Made by a program: the position numbers and the translations under genes. A DNA stretch of 64,000 bases from an uncultured Muribaculaceae bacterium (lineage in GTDB: Bacteria > Bacteroidota > Bacteroidia > Bacteroidales > Muribaculaceae). The notes below the pieces were generated by a model. The model saw only the letters and a program-made list of their open reading frames with translations, did no database searches and was not told the origin of the DNA. The stretch is from contig CAMWJS010000010.1 in the NCBI GenBank assembly GCA_947174635.1, positions 1 through 64,000 on the forward strand, given 5' to 3'. Shown in pieces: positions 8,701-17,041 of the stretch. Positions within the stretch are counted from its first letter, which is position 1; every line of letters starts with the position of its first letter.

Positions 8701-9362
8701 TCCTTGACATCCCGATAGCAACCGGGCTGGTTAAGCTCATGTGAACTTAATCCTGTTCCTGCGGCAGGCGAATACGGCTGTATGGTGTAACCTTTGTAGA
8801 GCAAACCTTTCTTATAGAGTTGCGCCAAAAGCCACCACAGCGTTTCGATATATTTATTGTCGTATGTGATATAGGGATTATCGGTATCAACCCAATAACC
8901 CATTTTATTTGTAAGACTCTTCCATTCGCCGGTATACTTCATCACCTCGCGACGACAAGCCTTGTTATATTCCTCGATTGAGATTTTTTTGCCGATATCC
9001 TCTTTGGTTATACCCAACGCCTTTTCAACGCCAAGCTCCACAGGCAGACCATGCGTATCCCAACCTGCTTTTCGCTTCACATGAAAGCCTTTCATTGTCT
9101 TGTATCTGCAGAATATATCCTTGATGGTACGGGCCATTACATGATGTATGCCAGGCATACCGTTGGCCGAAGGCGGCCCCTCATAAAACACAAATGTCGG
9201 ACATCCTTCCCGTTCTTTCATGCTCTGCTCAAAAAGAGACTCGGCATTCCATCTCTCAAGAACTTCTTTGTTTATATCGGAGAGATTGAATTTATTATAT
9301 TCTGTAAATCTTTTCATTGTATAATGACGTTGTTTAATATCTGTGATGAGTTGAGATGACAT
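5754..9362 (-). CDS. ileS: isoleucyl-tRNA synthetase, type 2 with GIHH signature
   Basis: Charges tRNA-Ile. At about 1,200 residues it is of the long, eukaryote-like IleRS2 type. The catalytic KMSKR loop is present (GNKMSKRLGN), as is an editing domain with TTPWTLSSNTAL. The first signature, normally HxGH, reads GIHH at about residues 71-74 of the ORF, a swap of positions 1 and 3 that has been described for IleRS2 enzymes with extreme mupirocin resistance. Two starts are possible: the ATG at 9362, which overlaps the ddl stop as TAATG, or the ATG at 9317 (MKRFTEYNKF), which better matches family N-termini. Confidence 0.95.
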   Translation of the reverse strand: MSSQLITDIKQRHYTMKRFTEYNKFNLSDINKEVLERWNAESLFEQSMKEREGCPTFVFYEGPPSANGMPGIHHVMARTIKDIFCRYKTMKGFHVKRKAGWDTHGLPVELGVEKALGITKEDIGKKISIEEYNKACRREVMKYTGEWKSLTNKMGYWVDTDNPYITYDNKYIETLWWLLAQLYKKGLLYKGYTIQPYSPAAGTGLSSHELNQPGCYRDVKDTTATVLFDIVDAPAELSEWGRPCFAAWTTTPWTLSSNTALCVGPRFDYVAIKTYNPYTADKITVVMAKDCMHTYFKPEGAEADIEGYQAGDKVVPYRIIKEWKGSDLVGMKYAQLMPWVKPSAKVDGNASEYIVRYAEENADKCFVVGADTFVEMEECAFRVIPGDYVTTEDGTGIVHIAPTFGADDAKVAKAADIPSLFMITCGGETRPMVDLTGKYFLLDECANAFVEKCVDVELYSRYAGRFVKNDFSPEFNVDGKFDKAAADKAEDLNIYLSLELKQQGKALKIEKHVHNYPHCWRTDKPVLYYPLDSWFIKSTAVRDRMIELNEEILWKPASTGSGRFGKWLENLQDWNLSRSRYWGTPLPIWRTRNSGKVEEKCIDSVAMLYDEIEKAVSAGVMAKNPLKEAGFTAGDYSKENYDKIDLHRPYVDDIILVSEAGEPMYRESDLIDVWFDSGAMPFAQQHYPFENKDIVDNGDVFPADFIAEGVDQTRGWFFTLHAIATMVHDAKSFKAVISNGLVLDKFGNKMSKRLGNAVNPFETIEKYGSDPLRWYMISNSSPWDNLKFDEAGVTEVARKLFSTLYNTYSFLALYANVDGFTGDEATIPLEKRPEIDRWILSSLNTLIKTVDVSLESYEPTKAARAISDFVNDNLSNWYVRLNRKRFWGGGMSEDKLSAYQTLYECMKTVALLMAPISPFYADQLYRDLVHADDPKQSVHLAKFPVADENAIDASLEERMAIAQTLTSMVLSLRRKSNIKVRQPLSTIMIPVDNPEQRTAIEAMSDLILSEVNVKSIKYVKAEDGVLVYKVKPDFKKLGPKHGKNMKAVAGAISALSQPEILEFQSKGLLYLSINGESVKVDLEDVEIFSEDIPGWLVANEGNLTLALDVTISEELRQEGIARDIVNRVQNLRKSRDYDITDRIMLTIDGDEQTNNAVLCFKEYIQRQVLADNIEIASGLQVAEDETFDIDGLTVKVRVELAK

Positions 9363-10537
9363 TATTTCTTTATTCCGCCCTTTACGCCTCCGCCCATAGA
9401 GAAAATATTCTGGTCATACGACACAGTTTTCAGCTTCTGCTCGCGTTTGCGTTTGAGCGCCAGCGACACCAGTCTGTCCATAAGTTTATCAAATGAAATG
9501 CCGGTAGCTTCCCATAGATAAAATGATAACGAACCGGGTATGGTATTTATTTCATTTACATATATTTCGCGGGTCTTGGCATCGACTATTACATCCACTC
9601 GGCTTACACCATGACACGACAGAACCCTGAAGGTCTCCCCTGCCAGAAATTTTATTTTAGCGGTTTCCGAGTCAGGGAGTTCGGCGGGAATTCGCTTTTG
9701 TGAGGCCTGCATTCCTTTTGCCCCCTTTGTGCCTCCCATATACTTGTCCTCATACGAAAGTATTTCACCGCTCTTGATTGGCTCTTCAAGCACCGACATC
9801 TGATATTCATCGCAATCGCCGAGCACCGAACAATTGATTTCCTGTAGATTTTCCACAAGGTCTTCCACAATCAGTCGTGTAGAATACTTCTCAGCATCTT
9901 CAATCTTTGCAATCAACTCCTCTCGGTTATCAGCGCGGCCGATACCCACACTTGAGCCGAGATTTGCCGGCTTAACAATGACCGGATAGCCGATTTTATC
10001 TTCTATTTTTTTGATAAGCGCATCCTTTTGACTGTACCACTGCTTGTCGGTGAACCACACATAGTCGACAACAGGCACATCGTTTGCCTGTAATATCATC
10101 TTCATGGTTATCTTATCCATTCCGTTTGCCGACGAGAGGGTATTGCACCCGGCATAAGGAATGCCGACTGTTTCAAGCACCCCCTCGAATATCCCGTCCT
10201 CTCCGTTCGAACCGTGAAGTACCGGAATTACCACATCGAGTTTCGTCAGCACATCCGACCCGAAGAGCGGCTTTTTCTTCCTGTAAAGATTGTAATCATC
10301 ATATACCGGACGCATATACACCTCCTCGCATTTGGCAAGCAGTTCGGGTATATGACGGTAATTCTTCACCTCGAAAAGCTCCTGACCGGTATACCATTTT
10401 CCATCCTTTGTGATATATATGGGGGTGACGTCATATTTCTCTCTGTTTATCGCATGCATTGCCTGCGATGCCGATATTACCGAAATCTCATGTTCGGTTG
10501 ACCGTCCTCCGAAAAATACTCCAATATTAGTCTTCAT
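9362..10537 (-). CDS. ddl: D-alanine--D-alanine ligase
   Basis: Joins two D-alanines with ATP to make the dipeptide that MurF adds to peptidoglycan precursors. The 391-residue ATP-grasp protein shows GGRSTEHEISVISA at the N-terminus, HGSNGEDGIFEG, the PANLGSSVGIGR ATP-binding region and the C-terminal NEINTIPGSLSFYLWEATG. The length is toward the longer DdlA-like group. The gene lies 81 bases after a membrane-anchored MurF-like ligase and overlaps the ileS start, so cell-wall and translation genes are co-transcribed. Confidence 0.95.
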   Translation of the reverse strand: MKTNIGVFFGGRSTEHEISVISASQAMHAINREKYDVTPIYITKDGKWYTGQELFEVKNYRHIPELLAKCEEVYMRPVYDDYNLYRKKKPLFGSDVLTKLDVVIPVLHGSNGEDGIFEGVLETVGIPYAGCNTLSSANGMDKITMKMILQANDVPVVDYVWFTDKQWYSQKDALIKKIEDKIGYPVIVKPANLGSSVGIGRADNREELIAKIEDAEKYSTRLIVEDLVENLQEINCSVLGDCDEYQMSVLEEPIKSGEILSYEDKYMGGTKGAKGMQASQKRIPAELPDSETAKIKFLAGETFRVLSCHGVSRVDVIVDAKTREIYVNEINTIPGSLSFYLWEATGISFDKLMDRLVSLALKRKREQKLKTVSYDQNIFSMGGGVKGGIKK

Positions 10538-10618
10538 AAGTATGTTTGATAAATTTATTTATCGTATAAGTTATGACGAATGTGTATCTCTTTTTTAATC
10601 ACACATGCTCGTCGTTGT

Positions 10619-12211
10619 TTATTTAAAAGTGTCGGGGAGATCATTCTCATAAAGAACGGTATCTCCTTTTTTCAATATCTGAGAAAGCATCTGTTGCGCT
10701 TCATTGAATGTCGAGGCAAACATCACCTTGTCATCCGAGGCTTCTCCTTCAGCCAACCCTTCGCTCAAAGCGTCCTTGTTGTATTGGCCTACCACGATAA
10801 TCACGTCAGCTCGCGATGCAGCATACTTTCCAAGCTCCTTGTTGAGCTCATACTGGCGCTCTCCGAGCTCCACCATTCCGGGAGTCACCACAATGCGCTT
10901 CCCTTGCGTCATTGCCGAAAGCACATCAAGCGCCATCTTCGAGCCGGTAGGATTTGAATTGTACGCATCGTCAATGATTGTCACGCCTCCGGCCGTACGT
11001 TTCATGTTCAGACGGTGCTCCACTTGCTCGATTTTCTCGATAGCGTATGCAATCTTTTTCTCATCGACACCAAGCGTGAGTGCCGCTATGACAGCCGCAG
11101 TCAGATTCGAGATATTGCACTCTCCCACCAGACGCGTATGGAATCTGTATTCTTTGCCTTCTCCTTTGACAGTAAAAGTTGTCCCCTCGGGAGTCACTTC
11201 ATCAATCAAAGCAGAATAGTCCGCTCCGGCAATATTGCTTACACCATACCTCAGACACTTCACATTGTCAACCTTGCGGTTTGCAGCCATTGCAAAATCA
11301 TTATTTACAATCGCCAGACCGTCCGACGGCAATGCATCGACGAGTTCAAACTTAGTGCGCTGTACATTCTCTATCGTTTTAAACGATTCGAGATGCTGCT
11401 CGCCTACTGCGGTGACAATACCCATCGTCGGATTTACCAGATCGCATATCTCCTTGATGTCCCCGAGCTGTTTTGCCCCCATTTCGACAATAAACACTTC
11501 ATTATAGGGCTTAAGATATTCACGCACGGTGCGTATCACACCAAGCGTTGTATTGAAATTACCCGGAGTCATAGCCACGTCATATTTCTCCGAAAGTATG
11601 CGGTTCAGATAATGCTTTGTGCTCGTCTTGCCATAACTGCCTGTCACGCCTATGATTTTAAGATCCGGCATTGACTGAAGTATCGACTTGGCCTCGTTAT
11701 AAAACTTTCGGTTGATATGCTTTTCAACCGGCCGCAGAAGCACATTAGCCAGAAGCATGACTAATGGCGAAATCACATTAAGCGCCACCACTGCTACAGC
11801 GGCATAAAGCACATCACCTCCGGTTGCAACCCAGGTTATCGCCGTTATTGCAGCCGACAGCAACGCTATCGCAGCATACAGTCTGTTCACACGCTTTGTA
11901 ACGACAAGCGGCTTTTTATATTTTCTCTTGACCAACGACACGGCAATCCAGCCCATTATAAGGATGGCACAACCTATGCTTGCCCAAAACGGTATATGCC
12001 GCACCAAACAAAGCAGCAATGCTATGCACGCTCCTATTCTGAGATAATTCGTGCTTTCACCACTCTGATTGAACCACCTGACATAGCGGTCATTCATATA
12101 TGAATTCTGCTGCAGCATCATAAGATCGCGACGCACATTGCAATGCAATGACAGCAACGCTATTACAAGCAGCGCTGTCGACATTCCCATAAATAATTCG
12201 TATGATTGCAT
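10619..12211 (-). CDS. membrane-anchored MurF-like ligase
   Basis: Mur ligases use ATP to couple amino acids or peptides to UDP-MurNAc intermediates. In this 530-residue protein the ligase part starts near residue 187 with a P-loop, GVTGSYGKTSTK, and has the MurF-like DDAYNSNPTG near 410. The usual MurF uridine-binding N-domain is replaced by about 180 residues with roughly five hydrophobic spans. That architecture points to a membrane-bound paralogue rather than the dcw-cluster murF. It is followed by ddl, so D-Ala-D-Ala or a related substrate is plausible. The alpha/beta hydrolase lies 14 bases upstream. Confidence 0.8.
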   Translation of the reverse strand: MQSYELFMGMSTALLVIALLSLHCNVRRDLMMLQQNSYMNDRYVRWFNQSGESTNYLRIGACIALLLCLVRHIPFWASIGCAILIMGWIAVSLVKRKYKKPLVVTKRVNRLYAAIALLSAAITAITWVATGGDVLYAAVAVVALNVISPLVMLLANVLLRPVEKHINRKFYNEAKSILQSMPDLKIIGVTGSYGKTSTKHYLNRILSEKYDVAMTPGNFNTTLGVIRTVREYLKPYNEVFIVEMGAKQLGDIKEICDLVNPTMGIVTAVGEQHLESFKTIENVQRTKFELVDALPSDGLAIVNNDFAMAANRKVDNVKCLRYGVSNIAGADYSALIDEVTPEGTTFTVKGEGKEYRFHTRLVGECNISNLTAAVIAALTLGVDEKKIAYAIEKIEQVEHRLNMKRTAGGVTIIDDAYNSNPTGSKMALDVLSAMTQGKRIVVTPGMVELGERQYELNKELGKYAASRADVIIVVGQYNKDALSEGLAEGEASDDKVMFASTFNEAQQMLSQILKKGDTVLYENDLPDTFK

Positions 12212-12225
12212 CTGTATTGTTCCCT

Positions 12226-12990
12226 TTAATTTATAAAACTGTTAAGCACGGCTGCAAACCCTGGCCTGTTGTCAAGAAAACTGTAATGGCCGCAGTCATC
12301 AAATGCCACAAGACCGGCATCCGGTATAAGCTTTTCCATTTTCTTGGCATCCGCAAGAGGCGTCGCCGTATCATTCTTGCCCCAGATAAGCAATGTCGGA
12401 GCCTGGATTTCCGGCATCAGATGACAAAGATCTTCATTGACTACCTTGCTCAGTATCGCCTTCATCATGGGTGTCGAATTGGCATAGTCGCTCGAGCCAC
12501 GTTTATTTCGCATTTTTTCTATACGGCGCATACCGCCCTCTTTCCCATAAACGAGCTTATACCAACGCTTCGCAAGCTTAAAGGAATAAACTTTTATATA
12601 ATAGTTCAATTTTCGCCGGGGTTTTACACCTGCAGCGTCAACAAGAACCACTTTATCAACCTTATTTCTTGAAGCATATACGATTGCAACTCGTCCGCCA
12701 AAGGAATGGCCGATCAAAACTGGATTTTCGATACCTTCTGCCTCCACAAGTTTTTCAATAATGCGGGTATATTCTTCCACACCCCATACTTCTGGTCCTG
12801 TAGGCTCGGTCGAAGCTCCAAATCCCGGAAAATCCACATTATAGACTCTGTGCGATTTAAGGCAGACATCAGCAATGCTCTTCACCGTATCATGGGTACA
12901 CCCCCAGCCATGCATAAGCACCACTGGTTGTCCCTCGCCTTCTACCGTGTAAAGCATCTTTACTCCGTTATGTTGCAGTATCTTCTCCAT
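12226..12990 (-). CDS. alpha/beta-hydrolase
   Basis: A 254-residue alpha/beta-hydrolase-fold enzyme, probably an esterase or acyl-hydrolase; the substrate cannot be told. The fold markers are the oxyanion-hole VVLMHGWGCTHD near the N-terminus, the nucleophile elbow GHSFGGR (Ser about 94), the acid in WGKNDTATP and the catalytic His in CGHYSFLD. No signal peptide is seen, so it is cytoplasmic. It appears to be the first gene of the minus-strand run that ends at 3469; a TAAATTTG -7 element lies on the minus strand at 13008-13015. Confidence 0.85.
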   Translation of the reverse strand: MEKILQHNGVKMLYTVEGEGQPVVLMHGWGCTHDTVKSIADVCLKSHRVYNVDFPGFGASTEPTGPEVWGVEEYTRIIEKLVEAEGIENPVLIGHSFGGRVAIVYASRNKVDKVVLVDAAGVKPRRKLNYYIKVYSFKLAKRWYKLVYGKEGGMRRIEKMRNKRGSSDYANSTPMMKAILSKVVNEDLCHLMPEIQAPTLLIWGKNDTATPLADAKKMEKLIPDAGLVAFDDCGHYSFLDNRPGFAAVLNSFIN

Positions 12991-13023
12991 TTTTAATTTT
13001 TGACTGACAAATTTACAATATTT

Positions 13024-13055
13024 TTTGGAAAAATTTGCGCGAAAATGTAACTTTA
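13024..13055 (+). promoter_or_regulatory. candidate promoter for the secreted-protein/recA pair
   Basis: TTTG at 13024-13027, 20 bases, then TAACTTTA at 13048-13055, one base off the TAnnTTTG pattern. It lies 35 bases before the secreted-protein ATG. Because recA follows that gene by only 12 bases, this could also drive recA. Confidence 0.4.
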
Positions 13056-13089
13056 CAAAAATTAAATAATAAATTTATCACTATTTACA

Positions 13090-14526
13090 ATGAGAGCTAA
13101 TCTCCTTTCGCTACTGTCATTAGTGACAGTCTCTTTCCCCATTTGTGGATTTGCCCAAACCAAGCAGCCCGCAACTTCTTTCGTTATTGACAATAACACG
13201 TATTATCTTCATCAGATTTCGCATCATGACTTTTCAGGGTCCGACCTCGAAATAGGTTCGTGGAATCAGAACATAGTAGCCGACAATCAATACATATATC
13301 TTGCCGACCATACCGACAATTCCGCCGACCACCTGACAATAAAGCGCTACAACGCCATTAACGGCTCACCGACTGATAATCTTGTAATTAGCAGTTCCGA
13401 CCTCAATCGGTTTTGGATTAATGAACTCACCGATGCTGAAAGATGTTTCTACCTGATTGACATCAATGATGATAGTCATTTTATAATGATTTTAAATCCG
13501 CCGTTAGACGACCCTGGCATCCCTAAAAACGCGATAAAATTCTATTTTTATCTTATCAATAAAGACGGGCATATCGAGCGCGAATATTATGCAACAGGGA
13601 TACCGAGCAGCGATAGCAATTATCCGGCCAACGGCATTAGTGAGTTTGGCATTCCGGATTTTATTGGAAATCCCGTAGGTGGAGACTTCGAGATGCTTTT
13701 GCCTATGGTCGACGATATTGGTCACATGTCCATAGTTGATTATGTCTTTAGAGATTATAAACAAAGCTATATCACAAGTGTCTTTTACGATTACGACCAT
13801 TTTTACACCAAGCCTACAGTTAGTGTTATTGATGACTCATTTATGATTATTGATGATATAAATATCCTCCCGACACTATATTCCTACAAGTTCTCACCCA
13901 ATCAAATCTTCGGACAACTAAATGATCGCCATATCAACGCCCACGGTTGCAACTCGTTTGACTTCGACAACCATAGACTCCTTTACTCCGGTGATATTCA
14001 TCATGATAGCGATGATGACCAAAACGGCATAACAAGATTTAATATCGGGTTATGGAATAAAACTGAAGAGAGCGCAGTTACCTCCCGCGCCAACCCTACT
14101 GCAAGTTTCGACAACTACACCCACCTTGCCTCCATAGATTTCGGCCCGTCTACTATTAATACCAAGGAACAGTACCCCTACACATACCGCCAGTTTATGG
14201 CTGTATCTGACTACGGGAACTCTACAAAACACCTGCACTTTTATGTACCGGGCGAGTTTCTGGCCACTTACCAGCTTAATAAATATGATATTCCTACTGG
14301 AGTTGACGACATAATTGGCATTAACGAAACTCCTGACATAAACTATCATATTGCTGATAATAATCTTACTTTTGATTGCCCCGTCACCGATATTTATATT
14401 TTTAACATAACGGGACGACAAATTTTCCACAGCGAAACTCCTGTAAAATCAATAAATCTTGCTAACTTTGTAAAAGGCACCTACATTGTAGCCACACCAC
14501 ACAAATCCTTTAAGATAATATTGTAA
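13090..14526 (+). CDS. secreted protein with T9SS-like C-terminal domain
   Basis: A 478-residue unrecognised protein. Residues 1-23 form a signal peptide ending near CGFAQTK. The body is Asp/Tyr/Asn-rich and probably an all-beta fold, possibly a propeller, with repeated short blocks around Asp-Asp. The last ~70 residues (ITGRQIFHSETPVKSINL, VKGTYIVA, FKIIL) match the pattern of type A sorting domains used by type 9 secretion: an Ig-like module with NITG, KGxYIV and a terminal KIIL. Surface export is inferred. Its stop is only 12 bases before recA, an unusual neighbour. Confidence 0.65.
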   Translation: MRANLLSLLSLVTVSFPICGFAQTKQPATSFVIDNNTYYLHQISHHDFSGSDLEIGSWNQNIVADNQYIYLADHTDNSADHLTIKRYNAINGSPTDNLVISSSDLNRFWINELTDAERCFYLIDINDDSHFIMILNPPLDDPGIPKNAIKFYFYLINKDGHIEREYYATGIPSSDSNYPANGISEFGIPDFIGNPVGGDFEMLLPMVDDIGHMSIVDYVFRDYKQSYITSVFYDYDHFYTKPTVSVIDDSFMIIDDINILPTLYSYKFSPNQIFGQLNDRHINAHGCNSFDFDNHRLLYSGDIHHDSDDDQNGITRFNIGLWNKTEESAVTSRANPTASFDNYTHLASIDFGPSTINTKEQYPYTYRQFMAVSDYGNSTKHLHFYVPGEFLATYQLNKYDIPTGVDDIIGINETPDINYHIADNNLTFDCPVTDIYIFNITGRQIFHSETPVKSINLANFVKGTYIVATPHKSFKIIL

Positions 14527-14538
14527 ACAACTGATTAT

Positions 14539-15729
14539 ATGGCAACAGATAAATCAAAAAAAACGATAAAAAAAGCTGACGTTCCAGCAAGTAAAGACGC
14601 TAAACTCAGCGCATTGAAAGCCGCTATGGGACAGATTGAAAAATCATATGGCCGTGGCGCAATCATGCGTTTGGGCGACGATGCGATTGAACAGGTTGAG
14701 GTAATCCCCGCAGGCTCCATCGGCCTTAACTATGCTCTCGGTGTCGGCGGATATCCCAAAGGCCGCATCATTGAGATATTTGGCCCCGAATCATCCGGTA
14801 AGACCACTCTCGCAATCCACGCCATAGCAGAAGCGCAGAAACAAGGAGGAATAGCAGCCATAATCGATGCCGAACACGCATTCGACCGTTTCTATGCCGA
14901 AAAACTCGGCGTAGACGTCAACGAACTCCTCATGTCGCAACCTGACAACGGAGAGCAGGCTCTTGAGATAGTCGAACAGCTCATACGCTCTGCTGCAGTT
15001 GACCTTATCGTCGTCGACTCCGTAGCCGCCCTCACCCCCAAAAATGAAATTGAAGGTGAAATGGGCGACCGCAACATGGGCCTTCAGGCTCGACTCATGT
15101 CACAAGCCATGCGTAAACTGACCGGAGCCATATCCCGCACCAACACCACCTGCATATTCATCAACCAACTGCGTGCCAATATCGGAGCCATGTTCGGCCC
15201 GTCAGAAACGACAACCGGCGGCAATGCCCTTAAATTCTATGCATCAGTACGTATAGATATACGCCCCGGCTCCTCGCTTAAAGAAGGCGACAACGTTTTC
15301 GGACGCCATGCCAAAGTAAAAATCGTCAAAAATAAAGTTGCTCCCCCCTTCAAAAAATGCGAATTCGACATCATGTTCGGCGAAGGCATTTCAAAAGCAT
15401 ACGAAATTCTTGACCTCGGAGTTGAGCATGACATAATACAAAAATCTGGCTCCTGGTTCAGCTACGACGGCTCAAAACTCGCCCAGGGACGCGACGCCGC
15501 AAAACGAGTTATCGAAGACAACCCCGAACTCGCCGACGAACTTGAAGCAAAAATAATGGCCGCATTGAAAGACGCGGAGGAAAACGGACGTAAAGGCAAG
15601 AAAAAAACAGCCTCTTCCTCAAAAACACAAACCAAAGAAAAAGACAACGACGTCGACCTCGATGACCTCGACCTTGACGATGAGATCGCCGACGACCTTA
15701 TCCTTGAAGATGATGACGATTTAGTCTGA
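14539..15729 (+). CDS. recA: recombinase RecA
   Basis: Binds single-stranded DNA, drives homologous pairing and strand exchange and, in many bacteria, triggers LexA cleavage. The 396-residue product has the Walker A motif GPESSGKT at 82-89, VVDSVAAL as Walker B region, and the conserved [16 protein letters not shown]2-loop block. The C-terminal tail is unusually acidic, with long Asp/Glu runs ([12 protein letters not shown]). Only 12 bases separate it from the upstream secreted-protein gene, leaving no room for its own promoter or SOS box between them. A strong hairpin follows. Confidence 0.97.
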   Translation: MATDKSKKTIKKADVPASKDAKLSALKAAMGQIEKSYGRGAIMRLGDDAIEQVEVIPAGSIGLNYALGVGGYPKGRIIEIFGPESSGKTTLAIHAIAEAQKQGGIAAIIDAEHAFDRFYAEKLGVDVNELLMSQPDNGEQALEIVEQLIRSAAVDLIVVDSVAALTPKNEIEGEMGDRNMGLQARLMSQAMRKLTGAISRTNTTCIFINQLRANIGAMFGPSETTTGGNALKFYASVRIDIRPGSSLKEGDNVFGRHAKVKIVKNKVAPPFKKCEFDIMFGEGISKAYEILDLGVEHDIIQKSGSWFSYDGSKLAQGRDAAKRVIEDNPELADELEAKIMAALKDAEENGRKGKKKTASSSKTQTKEKDNDVDLDDLDLDDEIADDLILEDDDDLV

Positions 15730-15764
15730 ATTATTAAAATAGTCTTAAACAGTTACTTAACAAC

Positions 15765-15809
15765 GAATGGAGGTTTGACATCAACACGACGACAGTTAAA
15801 CCTCCATTC
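15765..15809 (+). terminator. hairpin after recA
   Basis: GAATGGAGGTTT at 15765-15776 pairs perfectly with AAACCTCCATTC at 15798-15809, extended by three more pairs including one wobble, around a 15-base loop. The T-run afterwards is short (TGAATTTTCC), so termination could be partial and some transcript may continue into the nuclease gene. Confidence 0.6.
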
Positions 15810-15836
15810 TGAATTTTCCACCCTATAGCCTTAAAT

Positions 15837-16556
15837 ATGTCCGACTACAATACAATTAACGCCCACGACCGCGACAGACTACTCTCATTCGATCCAGCCA
15901 ACCACACATATACAATCGACAACACCCCGTATAAATCCGTCACAACGGTCGTACAGGAATGTTTCGAAAAATTCGACGTCGATTATTGGGCACCACGCAT
16001 TGCACGTAAAAAAAGAATAACCGAGGCCGAATTGAAAGCTCAATGGGAGGAAAAAGCTGAAAATGCACGACGGCTCGGCACATTGATGCACGACAAAATC
16101 GAGAAACACTACCTTGGAGAAGCCCCGGAAAGCGATGAGACCTATCGTCTGTTCGAACTTTTCATAAAGGACCACCATCTCACCCCCTACCGCACCGAAT
16201 GGGCGATATTTGACGAAACACTACGTATTGCCGGTACGCTTGATTTTCTTGACTATACCGACGGAGTCTATACAATCTACGACTGGAAACGATCAGACAA
16301 AATCATTGAAAACGGGCAACCACTGACAACCAACCGGTACAACAAGACAGCACTTAGCCCAATAAACCACATTCCCGACACAACCTATTGGCACTACACA
16401 CTCCAGTTAAGCATCTACCGCTACATATTGGAACGCAACTATGGTATAACAGTCAAAACAAGCCGACTGGCAATCTTCCACCCTGCATACACCACCTACC
16501 ACGTCATCGAAGTCCCCTATCTCAAAAAAGAAATAGAACAACTCTTCCCTATCTGA
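15837..16556 (+). CDS. RecB/Cas4-like PD-(D/E)XK nuclease
   Basis: A 239-residue predicted nuclease. The pattern fits the RecB-like PD-(D/E)XK family: a histidine region GTLMHDKIEKHYLG, the metal-binding AGTLDFLDY followed by IYDWKRS (D...DWK in place of ExK), and a C-terminal YTLQLSIYRYILERNYG with the Q-x-x-x-Y element. No helicase or cysteine cluster is present, so it is neither RecB nor a classical Cas4. It lies 107 bases after recA, which suggests DNA repair or processing, but partners are not visible here. Start is the ATG at 15837. Confidence 0.75.
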   Translation: MSDYNTINAHDRDRLLSFDPANHTYTIDNTPYKSVTTVVQECFEKFDVDYWAPRIARKKRITEAELKAQWEEKAENARRLGTLMHDKIEKHYLGEAPESDETYRLFELFIKDHHLTPYRTEWAIFDETLRIAGTLDFLDYTDGVYTIYDWKRSDKIIENGQPLTTNRYNKTALSPINHIPDTTYWHYTLQLSIYRYILERNYGITVKTSRLAIFHPAYTTYHVIEVPYLKKEIEQLFPI

Positions 16557-16745
16557 AAACCATTGCAATAAAACTACTCCCGCCGGCAGCGGGTAAAAAA
16601 GCCATCATCACAATAAGCCGGTGTTGCGGAACTATAATTAGCGGTCAAAAGTAGCAGCAAATTATAGGAACCACGCTCCATCGCCGTTTACATAAGCTGA
16701 CTTCGGAGAATTATGATAAACTGCGATACCGCAGACGATGTTGTT

Positions 16746-16766
16746 GAAGATGCCGTAGGCATCTTC
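16746..16766. repeat. triloop hairpin unit
   Basis: GAAGATGCC-GTA-GGCATCTTC: a perfect 9-bp stem with a three-base loop. Two further units in the same gap share the GCC-triloop-GGCATC core, so it looks like one copy of a small intergenic repeat family. Confidence 0.6.
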
Positions 16767-16771
16767 ATACG

Positions 16772-16813
16772 ATTGACCCGGTCATGGCGCGAAAGCGCCT
16801 TGGCCGGGTCAAT
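16772..16813. repeat. long hairpin capped by a GAAA tetraloop
   Basis: Two 19-base arms (16772-16790 and 16795-16813) beginning ATTGACCCGG and ending CCGGGTCAAT pair almost completely, with one T-T mismatch and one wobble, and enclose a GGCGC-GAAA-GCGCC tip. A GNRA-type cap is typical of stable RNA hairpins, so a transcribed RNA role is possible. Confidence 0.6.
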
Positions 16814-16825
16814 GTGCGGGCAGGA

Positions 16826-16846
16826 GACGTTGCCGCAGGCATCGTC
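16826..16846. repeat. triloop hairpin unit
   Basis: GACGTTGCC-GCA-GGCATCGTC, a 9-bp stem with one T-T mismatch and a three-base loop; closely related to the unit at 16746 and to the reverse complement of the unit at 16897. Confidence 0.55.
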
Positions 16847-16896
16847 AATCTACATAGGCTATCCTTACATAAATGGCTCCAGATGTGAAGAAGAAT

Positions 16897-16917
16897 GATG
16901 AAGCCTGCGGCATCGTC
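16897..16917. repeat. triloop hairpin unit
   Basis: GATGAAGCC-TGC-GGCATCGTC, the weakest of the three (one mismatch, one wobble). It shares GGCATCGTCA with the preceding unit. Confidence 0.45.
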
Positions 16918-16936
16918 ATTCCCATTGCTGTTTACT

Positions 16937-16979
16937 TAGTATCCGTCCGAAAAAGTCGGCCTTTTTCGGACGGATACTA
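16937..16979. repeat. 39-bp palindromic element, copy 1
   Basis: A perfect 18-bp stem whose left arm is GTATCCGTCCGAAAAA plus two flanking bases, around the loop GTCGGCC. The same element occurs at 30280-30318 with the loop reverse-complemented (GGCCGAC), meaning the whole unit is inserted in the opposite orientation. Both copies sit just downstream of gene ends, so they may act as terminators or be a dispersed non-coding repeat. Confidence 0.75.
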
Positions 16980-17004
16980 TCCTTTTCCGCAGATTACACA
17001 TATA

Positions 17005-17041
17005 AAGAGAGACCCCGGAATGGATTTCCGGAGTCTCTCTT
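17005..17041 (-). terminator. terminator of glgP
   Basis: AGAGAGAC and GTCTCTCT arms extend through CCGGAA/TTCCGG to a ~15-bp stem (one wobble on the minus strand) with a 5-base loop, followed on the minus strand by TTATATG. It lies 28 bases after the phosphorylase stop. Confidence 0.75.

Noticed and set aside
15837-16556. Cas4-like assignment and a nearby CRISPR array
   Set aside because: The nuclease lacks the Cas4 cysteine cluster and no direct-repeat/spacer pattern exists anywhere in the window.
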